A program made the position numbers and the translations under genes. The notes under the pieces are model-generated. The model did no database searches, was not told the DNA's origin, and was given only the letters and a program-made list of their open reading frames with translations. 35,584 bases of DNA, from the NCBI GenBank assembly GCA_016293925.1, contig JAEDCX010000014.1, positions 1-35,584 on the forward strand, read 5' to 3'. The DNA comes from Lachnospiraceae bacterium. Lineage in GTDB: Bacteria; Bacillota; Clostridia; Lachnospirales; Lachnospiraceae. This document shows, one piece after another, positions 1 through 7,344 of this stretch; position 1 is the first letter of the stretch, and each line of letters opens with the position of its first letter.

Positions 1-954
1 ATTGCAACCTCCGGTGAGGATACCATGACCAAGATCCAGACATTTGATTATGATATGATCTTTGTGAATTATTCACTGCAGGATATGAACGGATTGAATC
101 TGATGGAGAAGATCCGGTCTCTGCCGGGAGATGAATTCCGGGATATTCCGATTATTCTCATGACATCCGGCAAGGATATTGATACACGGGATGAATTTAT
201 CCAGATCGGATTTACAGATCACATTGTGAAACCGATTAAACCCAATGATATTGAGCGATGTCTGTTGGAGCATTTGCGTGAGAATAAGATCGAGACTGTG
301 AAAACAGAAACGGAGCATACCGCCAAGGAAACAGAGAAACCGGGAACACCCAAGATTCAGCCTGGACTGGATACCTCCAAAGGACTCATGAACACCGGAT
401 TTAATCAGGAAGCATATGAAGCAATCCTGAATACCTATTATAAGGAGTGTCTGAAAAATGTTGCCCTGCTGGAGGAACTGTCCAAACAGGAGGATCTGTC
501 TCTGTTCACAACCTACGTGCATGGAATGAAGAGTTCTTCGGCCAGCATTGGTGCCATGGAAGTGTCCGATCTGTTCAAACAGCTGGAATTTGCAGGAAAA
601 GAAGGCAGACGTGAGTTCATTCATGAGCATCTGTATCCGTACAGTGAGAAGATGTCGGAGATGCTGAATATTGTCAAGGAGTATCTGACGGAGCGGGGAA
701 CGTTTGAAAGCGAAGAGGCAGTCAGTGAGCAGAAATGCGATCTGGCAGAGGAAACGATTTCACAGGAATTCCTGCAGGAACTGAAGAAGAATATCTCCAT
801 CATGAATCTGTCTGAGTGTGACCGTCTGTTTAGGGATATTGCAAACCACAACTATGGCTCTGATATGAACGGCAGATTGAGGGATATGAAAAAAGCATAT
901 GAGAACTTCGATTTCCATACCGTAAAACAGATCCTGGGGGATGTGATGGAATAG
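1..954 (+). CDS. Hybrid sensor kinase C-terminus: receiver plus HPt domain (5' partial)
   Basis: The reading frame is open from base 1, so the start lies upstream of the window. Numbering from the first in-window Met (base 25), residues 1-90 form the later part of a response-regulator receiver domain, with the conserved Thr (LMTSG) and Lys (HIVKPIKP). The phosphoacceptor position, normally Asp in YDLIxxD, is Asn15 (codon 67-69). After a charged linker (about 91-125), residues 130-225 match a histidine phosphotransfer domain, with the phosphorylatable His166 in HGMKSSSASIGA. A helical tail of about 70 residues follows. This arrangement is typical of the end of a hybrid histidine kinase acting in a multistep phosphorelay. 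The kinase core and sensor domain cannot be seen, so the signal is unknown. Confidence 0.85.
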   Translation: MATSGEDTMTKIQTFDYDMIFVNYSLQDMNGLNLMEKIRSLPGDEFRDIPIILMTSGKDIDTRDEFIQIGFTDHIVKPIKPNDIERCLLEHLRENKIETVKTETEHTAKETEKPGTPKIQPGLDTSKGLMNTGFNQEAYEAILNTYYKECLKNVALLEELSKQEDLSLFTTYVHGMKSSSASIGAMEVSDLFKQLEFAGKEGRREFIHEHLYPYSEKMSEMLNIVKEYLTERGTFESEEAVSEQKCDLAEETISQEFLQELKKNISIMNLSECDRLFRDIANHNYGSDMNGRLRDMKKAYENFDFHTVKQILGDVME

Positions 955-962
955 ACCGGAAA

Positions 963-2003
963 TCAGTAAAACAGATTACTCAGGACCAGATGGGAAACCA
1001 TCCGGATGAGGGGATTCGTCCGCAGATCAAAGATCATTGGACTGAATATCATACAGGATAAGAGATAAAGAGGGGTTACGCTGAGTAATCCCTTTTTGGT
1101 TGCCCGGATTCCGTAGCAGAACAGTTGGAACAGGAACAGAATGCAGTACAGCAGCAGACATTTGAACAAGAGGATACCATGAACCCCCTGCAGAATACAG
1201 AAGGATACGGATAGAGTCAGGAGAACGGGAAGCCCGGAAACAGCAGAATATCCGGCAAAATAGGGGAAACGGTTTCGCGCGTGCATCTTGCTGAAAGCAC
1301 CCGCCCGGTTCAACCTGTCATAGTAGAAATATGTGCAGAGGGAAGCGAGCAGGGCGAGAAGCGGAAGAATACCGGTCATGGCATGTTTCACAAGCGATTC
1401 GGAATGAATGACCGTATTCCGGGTCCGGTTATGGTAGTCAAAGGAAAAGGTTTCCCCACTGCTGGCATGGGTATGAAACAGCTTTGCCAGTTGCTCCGAT
1501 GAATATCCGGATAAGGTGTCAGGAGAATACTGATCCAGATAGTGTTCCAGCAGGCGGAGGGCATATTCACGGAAAAAGCAGCTGTACAGTGCCTGATTGA
1601 CAACCTGTTCCGTAGAGGTGGTCCGGTTGGTATACAGATCGATCTGGTTACTGATATGTCCCTGATCCAGAGCGTCCGGCAGATTGATTGGAATGATATA
1701 GGCACATTCCAGTTTCTCCGATGCGCAGTCCTGTAATAGAAGGGTAGGATCTGTATATTCATGAAATGTAATATCGCCGGGATACATGAACAGATTTTCC
1801 CGGAAACGGTTCATGAGGGCATGACCGTCGGAATCGGAAGAGGAATCTGACGTGCTGTCCAAGAGAAAACCGACCTGAATATGGGTATCCTGATTGTGAC
1901 CGAAGGTAGTGGCAAACAGGGCCAGCAGGGGCAATGAGAGACACAGAAAGATCAACAGAGGCTGATGCAGTAACATAAGACCATAATGGCGGATTGTTTT
2001 CAT
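963..2003 (-). CDS. ABC-2 type transporter permease (second permease)
   Basis: This 346-residue integral membrane protein is likely the second permease half of the ABC exporter encoded upstream. It has an N-terminal hydrophobic segment (about residues 8-30), a large polar extracytoplasmic region (about 32-215), then a cluster of four or five hydrophobic segments to the C-terminus. This topology is common in ABC-2 permeases of the ABC2_membrane_3 kind. The ATG at 2003-2001 overlaps the stop codon of the preceding permease by four bases (ATGA), which indicates translational coupling; open frame upstream of that ATG is antisense or shadow sequence. The stop lies 8 bases from the end of the convergent sensor kinase gene. 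The substrate is unknown. Confidence 0.75.
   Translation of the reverse strand: MKTIRHYGLMLLHQPLLIFLCLSLPLLALFATTFGHNQDTHIQVGFLLDSTSDSSSDSDGHALMNRFRENLFMYPGDITFHEYTDPTLLLQDCASEKLECAYIIPINLPDALDQGHISNQIDLYTNRTTSTEQVVNQALYSCFFREYALRLLEHYLDQYSPDTLSGYSSEQLAKLFHTHASSGETFSFDYHNRTRNTVIHSESLVKHAMTGILPLLALLASLCTYFYYDRLNRAGAFSKMHARNRFPYFAGYSAVSGLPVLLTLSVSFCILQGVHGILLFKCLLLYCILFLFQLFCYGIRATKKGLLSVTPLYLLSCMIFSPMIFDLRTNPLIRMVSHLVLSNLFY
1072..1097 (+). terminator. Intrinsic terminator for the hybrid kinase gene
   Basis: GGGGTTAC (1072-1079) pairs with GTAATCCC (1085-1092), with one G-U pair and a 5-nt loop, and is followed by five T. It lies about 120 bases past the kinase stop codon. It reads on the plus strand although it sits inside the 3' coding part of the convergent permease gene. 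Confidence 0.6.
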
Positions 2004-3118
2004 ACGGCACCTCCCTTGTGCAGGATCTGAATCAGAGTATTCTGCAGAATATGAAACGGGTTTATGCCCATAATCTGCCGGAAGGATTGTCCCAGGAAAA
2101 CAGAGGGAATGATAAATCCTGCCAGAATAGCAAACAAAAGGATCAGAAAGAAGTATAGCACCGGCGCATAGGAATTGCCTCGTAACAAACCGTATAGGAG
2201 GAACACGAACAAACTGAAAAAGCCTGCCGCAAGAAGCGTAAACCATATCAGATCTCCCGGAAAAGACTGAGTCACCGAAAAGCCGGGCAGAAAGAGGGCA
2301 GTGACAGCATATGCGGGAATGTTGAGGAGAATATAGGTGAGCAGGACATGCAGGAACCGGCAGAAGTGCAGTCTGCGCATGGTTGCAGCCCTCTGACTGC
2401 GGATAAAGGAATCCGGATAAGGATCCAGATAGGTGGAAAAACATAGTCCCGATAACCCAAGGTACAGAATCCAGGCGGCCGTAATATAGAACATGGGAAC
2501 GGATACGGAACCGGATACAGACAACCGGTTGGTGCAAAACAGCTGATCGCTGGACAGCGCGTAGCGGAGATTGATGGCGTCCAGCCGGGCATAGGCACTC
2601 TCCAGGGGATCCATAAAATTATGGGAAAGATAGAGATCGGTCAGCGTATAGGTGGAGGCCTGGGCGCTGGATAATATGGAAGCACCTGCGGCAGACAGTT
2701 CCTGAAGCAGAAGGGCACTGAGACCAGTTTGATTGCCCATATAAATGCTTACATGGTAGTTTTCGCCGTTCAGAATACTTTCAACGGAACCGGAAGGGAA
2801 ATACATGCCGGCCATGATGACGCCTGCCTCCAGATCCTCCAGCATACCGCTGCAGGATTCATAGACCGAGAACTGAAAATAGGTATCGGTAGCCCGATAG
2901 TTTTCTGCAATCCGCATGGCGTAGGAACTGTCTCCGGAATCTTCCGAGTAGAGGCCGATGGACGCCTGAACCGGGGTGGTGGAATCGCCGAAATAGCGGA
3001 TTGCACAAAAAGCAATTGCGCCGCATAAAAACAGCAACGCAATTGCATTTATCACAATATGAGGAAGTGATTTCACATACCTTTTTGTTTCAAGCAGAAA
3101 GCATTTCCCGATTGTCAC
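2000..3118 (-). CDS. ABC-2 type transporter permease (first permease)
   Basis: This 372-residue membrane protein has one hydrophobic segment near residues 20-42, an extracytoplasmic domain of about 160 residues, then five hydrophobic segments between about 215 and 350, the pattern of ABC-2 exporter permeases. The start is GTG at 3118-3116, preceded by GAGGTG at a good distance. The gene lies 17 bases after the repeat-containing membrane protein and overlaps the second permease by four bases, so all are probably on one mRNA with the ATPase. Two different permeases with one ATPase suggest a heterodimeric channel. The cargo could be a peptide, lipid or antimicrobial; nothing in the sequence decides. 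Confidence 0.75.
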   Translation of the reverse strand: MTIGKCFLLETKRYVKSLPHIVINAIALLFLCGAIAFCAIRYFGDSTTPVQASIGLYSEDSGDSSYAMRIAENYRATDTYFQFSVYESCSGMLEDLEAGVIMAGMYFPSGSVESILNGENYHVSIYMGNQTGLSALLLQELSAAGASILSSAQASTYTLTDLYLSHNFMDPLESAYARLDAINLRYALSSDQLFCTNRLSVSGSVSVPMFYITAAWILYLGLSGLCFSTYLDPYPDSFIRSQRAATMRRLHFCRFLHVLLTYILLNIPAYAVTALFLPGFSVTQSFPGDLIWFTLLAAGFFSLFVFLLYGLLRGNSYAPVLYFFLILLFAILAGFIIPSVFLGQSFRQIMGINPFHILQNTLIQILHKGGAV

Positions 3119-3135
3119 AGTTCACCTCAATACCG

Positions 3136-4872
3136 TTAGAAACCTGTCATAAAGGAAGAGATCAGATTGCCGATCACCGGATTCTGCAACAGTCCTTTCT
3201 GAAGCGCTTCCAGTAATTTTTCCCGGTCAGCATTGGATGTAATGTTGTAGCCGGTTCCGGAAGGCATTCTGATAGCCGTCTGGGTCGGTGCGACATGGAC
3301 AGTTCCGCTGACGGATACATACAGACCCATGGCTTCCAGAGTAATGTAATCACAGGAGTACTGGAAGGAACTTCCTTTTTTCACATTGCTATAGGATCCG
3401 GAGGTAGAGATCCGAATCACAGGAGAGGACAGATAACTTGTACAGTAGCCGGTATCAGTATCCAGTGTGGTCTCATAAGTGAACAGCTGCTGGTCATTTA
3501 CATAGGCAGCAGTAGTTGTGGTATTGGAGGAACCTGCCGTTACGGTGTCCTTTGTCACCCGGAACTGGATGTCCTGATTGGCAGCACTGAAGTGGAAAGT
3601 AAAGTCAATCTGATCTGTTACATTGTCTGCCCCAAGGAATGTACAATCTGCGCCGAATACCATATTCTCGATGGTATAGTCGGGAACAAGGATTTCCATG
3701 AGATATCCATCATTGTTGATATAGAACTCCATCACGAAATCAGAAGTCAGGACTTCTCTGATCTTTGCAAAGGCGTTTTCCAGTTCGGAGATTGCATTGC
3801 TTCTGTCATGTTCCGTATCCTGGCGAAATACTTCAATGATATCGTCCACGAGAACCTGCAGGAATTCCAGCATGTTGTCCTTGGATACGGTAATCGCATA
3901 CCCCTTGCAGGTGACATCGGAGCCTTCTGCGTTTCGCAGGGTTTTATCGGCAACGGAGGTTAAGGCTGCGGAATCAATGAGTGTGTCAAATGCTGGTTTC
4001 ATATCTTCAAAAGAAGACATATCCATAGCAGACATTTTGGCCTGTAAGGAAGAAAGCATATCCTCGGTCAATTTATCAAGATCATCCTTGCTTGCGTAGA
4101 GATATCCGTCAAACAGTCCGGGTGCCGCAAGGGCAAGGGAATCATCCAGATAGGTAACACTTAACTCGGTCAGATCCAGAACAGAGTAATTCAGTGTAAC
4201 GGATGCTTGAAAATCCTCCGTATCCGGATCCGTGATCAGGTACCCGTTGGTGAGGGAGATGCCTGTCAGGAACGGGGAGAGTGACTCCAGACCCGGAACG
4301 GACAGAGAGTCAATATTCAGGGAATATTCTGTTTCGTATGGTTTCTCACTCATATGGCTTATCAGATCGGACAGCCCGAGATACTCCTCGGTGGGAGAAC
4401 TGATATCCAGTGTTTTCGCAACGGCATCGGAAACTACGTTTCCGGCTTTTTTGTGTTTCAGTTTCGGTGAGATGACAAGGAAAAAAACAAGCAGTCCTGC
4501 AACAATCAGTGCAACAATAGCAGAAAGTGTGATAATCAGTCCCTTTTTGCGCTTTTTGGGTTTCGGACCGGGTACAGTGCCGTTGGCGTATCCACCGGCA
4601 TCGTAACCTGCCGGATGATAGAAACCGGAAGCAGGATCCGGCTGCGGCTGCTGGTACTGTGTCTGCACCTGGGGCTGCGGCTGCTGGTACTGCGTCTGCG
4701 CCTGAAACTGCGGCTGCTGGTACTGTGTCTGCACCTGGGGTTGCGGTTGCTGGTACTGTGTCTGCACCTGGGGCTGCGGCTGCTGGTACTGTGTCTGCAC
4801 CTGGGGCTGCGGCTGCTGGTACTGCGTCTGTACCTGGGGCTGCTGGTTCATGTTTTCGCTTTGTTCGTTCAT
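3136..4872 (-). CDS. Membrane-anchored protein with N-terminal Gln/Pro/Tyr tandem repeats
   Basis: I do not recognise the family of this 578-residue protein. Residues 10-75 are six copies of an 11-residue unit (QPQVQTQYQQP type), followed by a Gly/Pro/Tyr-rich linker, a basic patch (KPKKRKK, 104-110) and one transmembrane helix (about 112-134). By the positive-inside rule the repeats are cytoplasmic and the remaining 440 residues are outside. The outer part is rich in Ser, Thr, Asp and beta-prone segments. The ATG follows AAAAAGGAG. The gene is the second in the ABC exporter operon, so it may be an accessory or substrate-handling component, but that is inference from position only. The Q/P/Y tail resembles low-complexity tails of other Firmicute membrane proteins. 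Confidence 0.8.
   Translation of the reverse strand: MNEQSENMNQQPQVQTQYQQPQPQVQTQYQQPQPQVQTQYQQPQPQVQTQYQQPQFQAQTQYQQPQPQVQTQYQQPQPDPASGFYHPAGYDAGGYANGTVPGPKPKKRKKGLIITLSAIVALIVAGLLVFFLVISPKLKHKKAGNVVSDAVAKTLDISSPTEEYLGLSDLISHMSEKPYETEYSLNIDSLSVPGLESLSPFLTGISLTNGYLITDPDTEDFQASVTLNYSVLDLTELSVTYLDDSLALAAPGLFDGYLYASKDDLDKLTEDMLSSLQAKMSAMDMSSFEDMKPAFDTLIDSAALTSVADKTLRNAEGSDVTCKGYAITVSKDNMLEFLQVLVDDIIEVFRQDTEHDRSNAISELENAFAKIREVLTSDFVMEFYINNDGYLMEILVPDYTIENMVFGADCTFLGADNVTDQIDFTFHFSAANQDIQFRVTKDTVTAGSSNTTTTAAYVNDQQLFTYETTLDTDTGYCTSYLSSPVIRISTSGSYSNVKKGSSFQYSCDYITLEAMGLYVSVSGTVHVAPTQTAIRMPSGTGYNITSNADREKLLEALQKGLLQNPVIGNLISSFMTGF
4648..4845. repeat. 33-bp coding minisatellite, six copies
   Basis: There are six head-to-tail 33-bp units: 4648-4680, 4681-4713, 4714-4746, 4747-4779, 4780-4812 and 4813-4845. 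Each encodes 11 residues of the repeat-containing membrane protein. Most units differ by one to three bases; the unit at 4681-4713 is the most diverged and encodes Phe and Ala in place of Pro and Val. The unit length is a multiple of three, so copy-number change would keep the frame. Confidence 0.95.
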
Positions 4873-4893
4873 AATCGATTGCTCCTTTTTGTA

Positions 4894-5568
4894 TTATTGA
4901 ATCTGTTGCAATAATGCTATGTCTCGAAGGCTGGGTGATATCTCATGGATTGTGCCGTTTCTCATGGCAATCAGCCGGTTGCACAGTGTCAGTTCACATT
5001 CTTCATGGGTGGATAGCAGGACGGTGCCGCCGTTTTGCAGATAGCTCTTCAGAAAATCGGTAATCTCGCTCCGGATACCGATGTCCAATGCACTGCTGGG
5101 TTCATCCAGCAGAAGGAGGGCGGGATGGTGCAGTAGTGCACTGACAATACCTGCCTTCTTACGTTGGCCGCCGGATAAGACGGAGACCCGCTTGTACAGC
5201 AACTCCCGGATGCCGAGAGCGTGACAGATCGGAGACAGAAGCGCTGCATCCATATCCTGCTTCTTGCCCGGATACCAGAACAGAAGATTGTCATAAACAC
5301 TCAATTCCGGGATAAACGGGATCTCCTGCGGAACATAGCCGATACGGGTGCGGGACACAGAAGGATCCGAAGCGATGTCGCATCCCTCCAGGAAAACAGA
5401 ACCGGACCGGGCAGGTCTGCAACCGGCCAACACGGACAACAGCGTGGATTTGCCGCAGCCGTTACAGCCGACGATTCCGATGCAGTCCCCCTGCGCTACC
5501 GTAAAGGACAGACCGTGAAATATTTTTTTGCGTCCATAAGAAAAAGATAAGTTCTGTATGTTCAGCAT
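4894..5568 (-). CDS. ABC transporter ATP-binding protein
   Basis: This 224-residue single ATPase domain powers the exporter encoded downstream. Visible motifs are Walker A (GCNGCGKST), Q-loop (YVPQE), signature (LSGGQRKK), Walker B with catalytic Glu (LLLLDEPSSALD) and the switch His (LLSTHEE). The signature-to-Walker B region is complete, so it should be active. I chose the ATG at 5568 because GGATGAGG lies just upstream; a TTG seven codons earlier is also in frame. It is the first gene of the minus-strand operon and is 21 bases from the repeat-containing membrane protein. A near-consensus promoter lies at 5601-5628. Confidence 0.92.
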   Translation of the reverse strand: MLNIQNLSFSYGRKKIFHGLSFTVAQGDCIGIVGCNGCGKSTLLSVLAGCRPARSGSVFLEGCDIASDPSVSRTRIGYVPQEIPFIPELSVYDNLLFWYPGKKQDMDAALLSPICHALGIRELLYKRVSVLSGGQRKKAGIVSALLHHPALLLLDEPSSALDIGIRSEITDFLKSYLQNGGTVLLSTHEECELTLCNRLIAMRNGTIHEISPSLRDIALLQQIQ

Positions 5569-5600
5569 ATCAGTATCCTCATCCGTCAAAGTTCATAACC

Positions 5601-5628
5601 ATCATACCATATAATGTTTGGATTGCAA
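5601..5628 (-). promoter_or_regulatory. Sigma-A-type promoter of the ABC exporter operon
   Basis: On the minus strand, TTGCAA (5628-5623), a 16-base spacer and TATGAT (5606-5601) place transcription start near 5594, about 26 bases before the ATPase ATG. Confidence 0.6.
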
Positions 5629-5637
5629 ATATAACTG

Positions 5638-5665
5638 CCGAAAATACAAAAATTGTATTTTGCGG
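5638..5665. promoter_or_regulatory. AT-rich palindrome between divergent promoters
   Basis: AAAATACAA (5641-5649) and TTGTATTTT (5653-5661) form perfect 9-base arms around three A. They are flanked by CCG and CGG with one unpaired G. It lies 10 bases upstream of the exporter -35 element and 29 bases upstream of the spoIVA -35, so it could be an operator. Confidence 0.4.
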
Positions 5666-5693
5666 ATAAACCGGTTCAAACATCACATGAAAG

Positions 5694-5722
5694 GCATATT
5701 TACGGATTCCGCACCATATATT
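5694..5722 (+). promoter_or_regulatory. Sigma-E-like promoter of spoIVA
   Basis: GCATATT (5694-5700) matches the sigma-E -35 pattern KMATATT exactly. After a 14-base spacer, CATATATT (5715-5722) matches the -10 pattern CATACAMT closely. In Bacillus subtilis spoIVA is transcribed by mother-cell sigma-E, which agrees with the gene downstream. Confidence 0.7.
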
Positions 5723-5760
5723 GAATCAGCAGATGAATCTATTATGGAAGGGGTTTTCTT

Positions 5761-7245
5761 TTGGATACAGTGAACGATGCGTACAGAATCTATAAGGATA
5801 TCAGAGACCGAACCAACGGAGAAATCTATCTGGGAGTAAGCGGACCCGTGAGAACCGGAAAGTCCACGTTTATCAAGCGCTTCCTGGAACAGATGGTGCT
5901 CCCGTATATGGAAGAGGATTACCGGAGAGAGGTGGCAAGAGATGAGATGCCCCAGAGCGGAGCCGGCAAAACGATTACAACGACAGAACCGAAATTCATC
6001 CCGGCCAATGCCGTGGAGGTTCAGGTGGGAGATTCTGTGAATCTGAAGGTCAGACTGGTGGATTGCGTTGGATATATGGTAGAGGGCGCCACCGGTCATA
6101 TGGAAGGGGATGCGGAACGGCTCGTGAAGACCCCCTGGTCCGATCAGGAGATTCCCTTCACCGAGGCGGCTGAAATCGGTACCAGAAAGGTAATTACGGA
6201 TCATTCCACCATCGGAATTGTGGTGATTACCGACGGAACCGTAACGGAACTGACAAGGGAACAGTATATTCCGGCAGAACGGCGCGTCATTACGGAATGT
6301 AAAGAATTGGGGAAACCGTTTGTGGTTCTTCTGAATACCGCAAGACCGAAGTCGGAAGAAACCTTGAACCTGGCAAAACAACTGGAAGCACAGTATGGTA
6401 TCACATGTCTTCCGGTTAACTGTGAACAACTGAAAAAGGATGATATTCTGAGAATCCTGGAGGCGGCTTTGTACGATTTCCCCGTGGCTGTTATGGAATT
6501 CTATATGCCGAAATGGGTTGAGATGATGGAGCCGGATAATCCGGTCAAAAAAGAACTGATGTCCTTTGTCCGTTCCTTGGGGGAACACATTTGTGAACTG
6601 CGGGACATTCACACGGACACTCCCCTGCCGGAGCTGCAGTATATGAAGCGATGCACCATGACGGATGTGGATCTGTCCTCCGGAACGGTACATTATGATG
6701 TGGATATTGACGACACATACTACTATGATATGTTAAGTAACATAACCGGCAGAGCAATCCGCAACGATTACGATCTGATACATATTCTGCAGGAATTGGC
6801 GGAGAAACGAAACAAATACGAAGCCGTTGGGAACGCAATGGCAGAGGTGCGTGCCAAGGGATATGGTGTCGTGATGCCGGAGAGAAACGAGATTGATCTG
6901 GATGAGCCGGAGGTGATTAAGAACGGAAACCGGTACGGGGTCAAGATTCGGGCCCATTGTCCGTCCATCCATATGATCCGGGCGGATATCCAGACAGAGA
7001 TTGCGCCCATCGTGGGTACCAAGGAGCAGGCAGAGGATCTGATCCGGTATATTCATCCGGAGCAGACCGGAGAGGGAGAACTGTGGGATACGAATATCTT
7101 CGGAAAAACGGTGGAGCAGCTGGTGCAGGAAGAGATACGGATGAAAATCGATCTGTTGAATGATGAGAGCAGAGAGAAATTGCAGAATACCATGCATAAG
7201 GTAGTGAATGACAATAACGGGGGAATGGTCTGCATCATTTTGTAA
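5761..7245 (+). CDS. spoIVA: Stage IV sporulation protein A, spore coat basement ATPase
   Basis: SpoIVA is the mother-cell ATPase that polymerises on the forespore surface and anchors the coat. The protein is 494 residues, very close to the 492 of the B. subtilis protein. Residues 25-36 carry the Walker A loop (GPVRTGKST, Lys34), followed by AGKTITTTEPKF, RLVDCVGY and EAAEIGTRKV, all family signatures. The C-terminus GGMVCIIL matches the hydrophobic end that SpoIVA uses for membrane and SpoVM contact. The start is TTG at 5761 with GGAAGGGG upstream. A sigma-E-like promoter at 5694-5722 is the probable control. It is monocistronic in appearance and divergent from the ABC exporter operon. Confidence 0.97.
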   Translation: MDTVNDAYRIYKDIRDRTNGEIYLGVSGPVRTGKSTFIKRFLEQMVLPYMEEDYRREVARDEMPQSGAGKTITTTEPKFIPANAVEVQVGDSVNLKVRLVDCVGYMVEGATGHMEGDAERLVKTPWSDQEIPFTEAAEIGTRKVITDHSTIGIVVITDGTVTELTREQYIPAERRVITECKELGKPFVVLLNTARPKSEETLNLAKQLEAQYGITCLPVNCEQLKKDDILRILEAALYDFPVAVMEFYMPKWVEMMEPDNPVKKELMSFVRSLGEHICELRDIHTDTPLPELQYMKRCTMTDVDLSSGTVHYDVDIDDTYYYDMLSNITGRAIRNDYDLIHILQELAEKRNKYEAVGNAMAEVRAKGYGVVMPERNEIDLDEPEVIKNGNRYGVKIRAHCPSIHMIRADIQTEIAPIVGTKEQAEDLIRYIHPEQTGEGELWDTNIFGKTVEQLVQEEIRMKIDLLNDESREKLQNTMHKVVNDNNGGMVCIIL

Positions 7246-7306
7246 TCTGTCGGAGATTTGTCGTCAATTGTTGAAAAAAGAAACTCCATGTGATACGCTT
7301 ACAATA

Positions 7307-7320
7307 GTTCCCGCGGGAAC
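7307..7320. promoter_or_regulatory. Perfect GC-rich palindrome before the purine permease
   Basis: GTTCCCGCGGGAAC is a perfect 14-base palindrome lying 25 bases before the permease ATG and directly downstream of TACAAT (7300-7305), which could serve as a -10 element. Its position suits an operator or a leader hairpin. No regulator can be named. Confidence 0.4.
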
Positions 7321-7344
7321 AAATGAGAGAAGGGAGAGTATTTC

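Noticed and set aside
2004..2537. Open minus-strand frame continuing upstream of the second permease
   Set aside because: It overlaps the coding region of the first permease in another frame and is low in plausible protein features. The ATG at 2003 with ATGA overlap is the natural start.
7246..7344. Purine riboswitch before the NCS2 permease
   Set aside because: The 99-base gap shows no three-way-junction pattern; only the short palindrome at 7307-7320 stands out.
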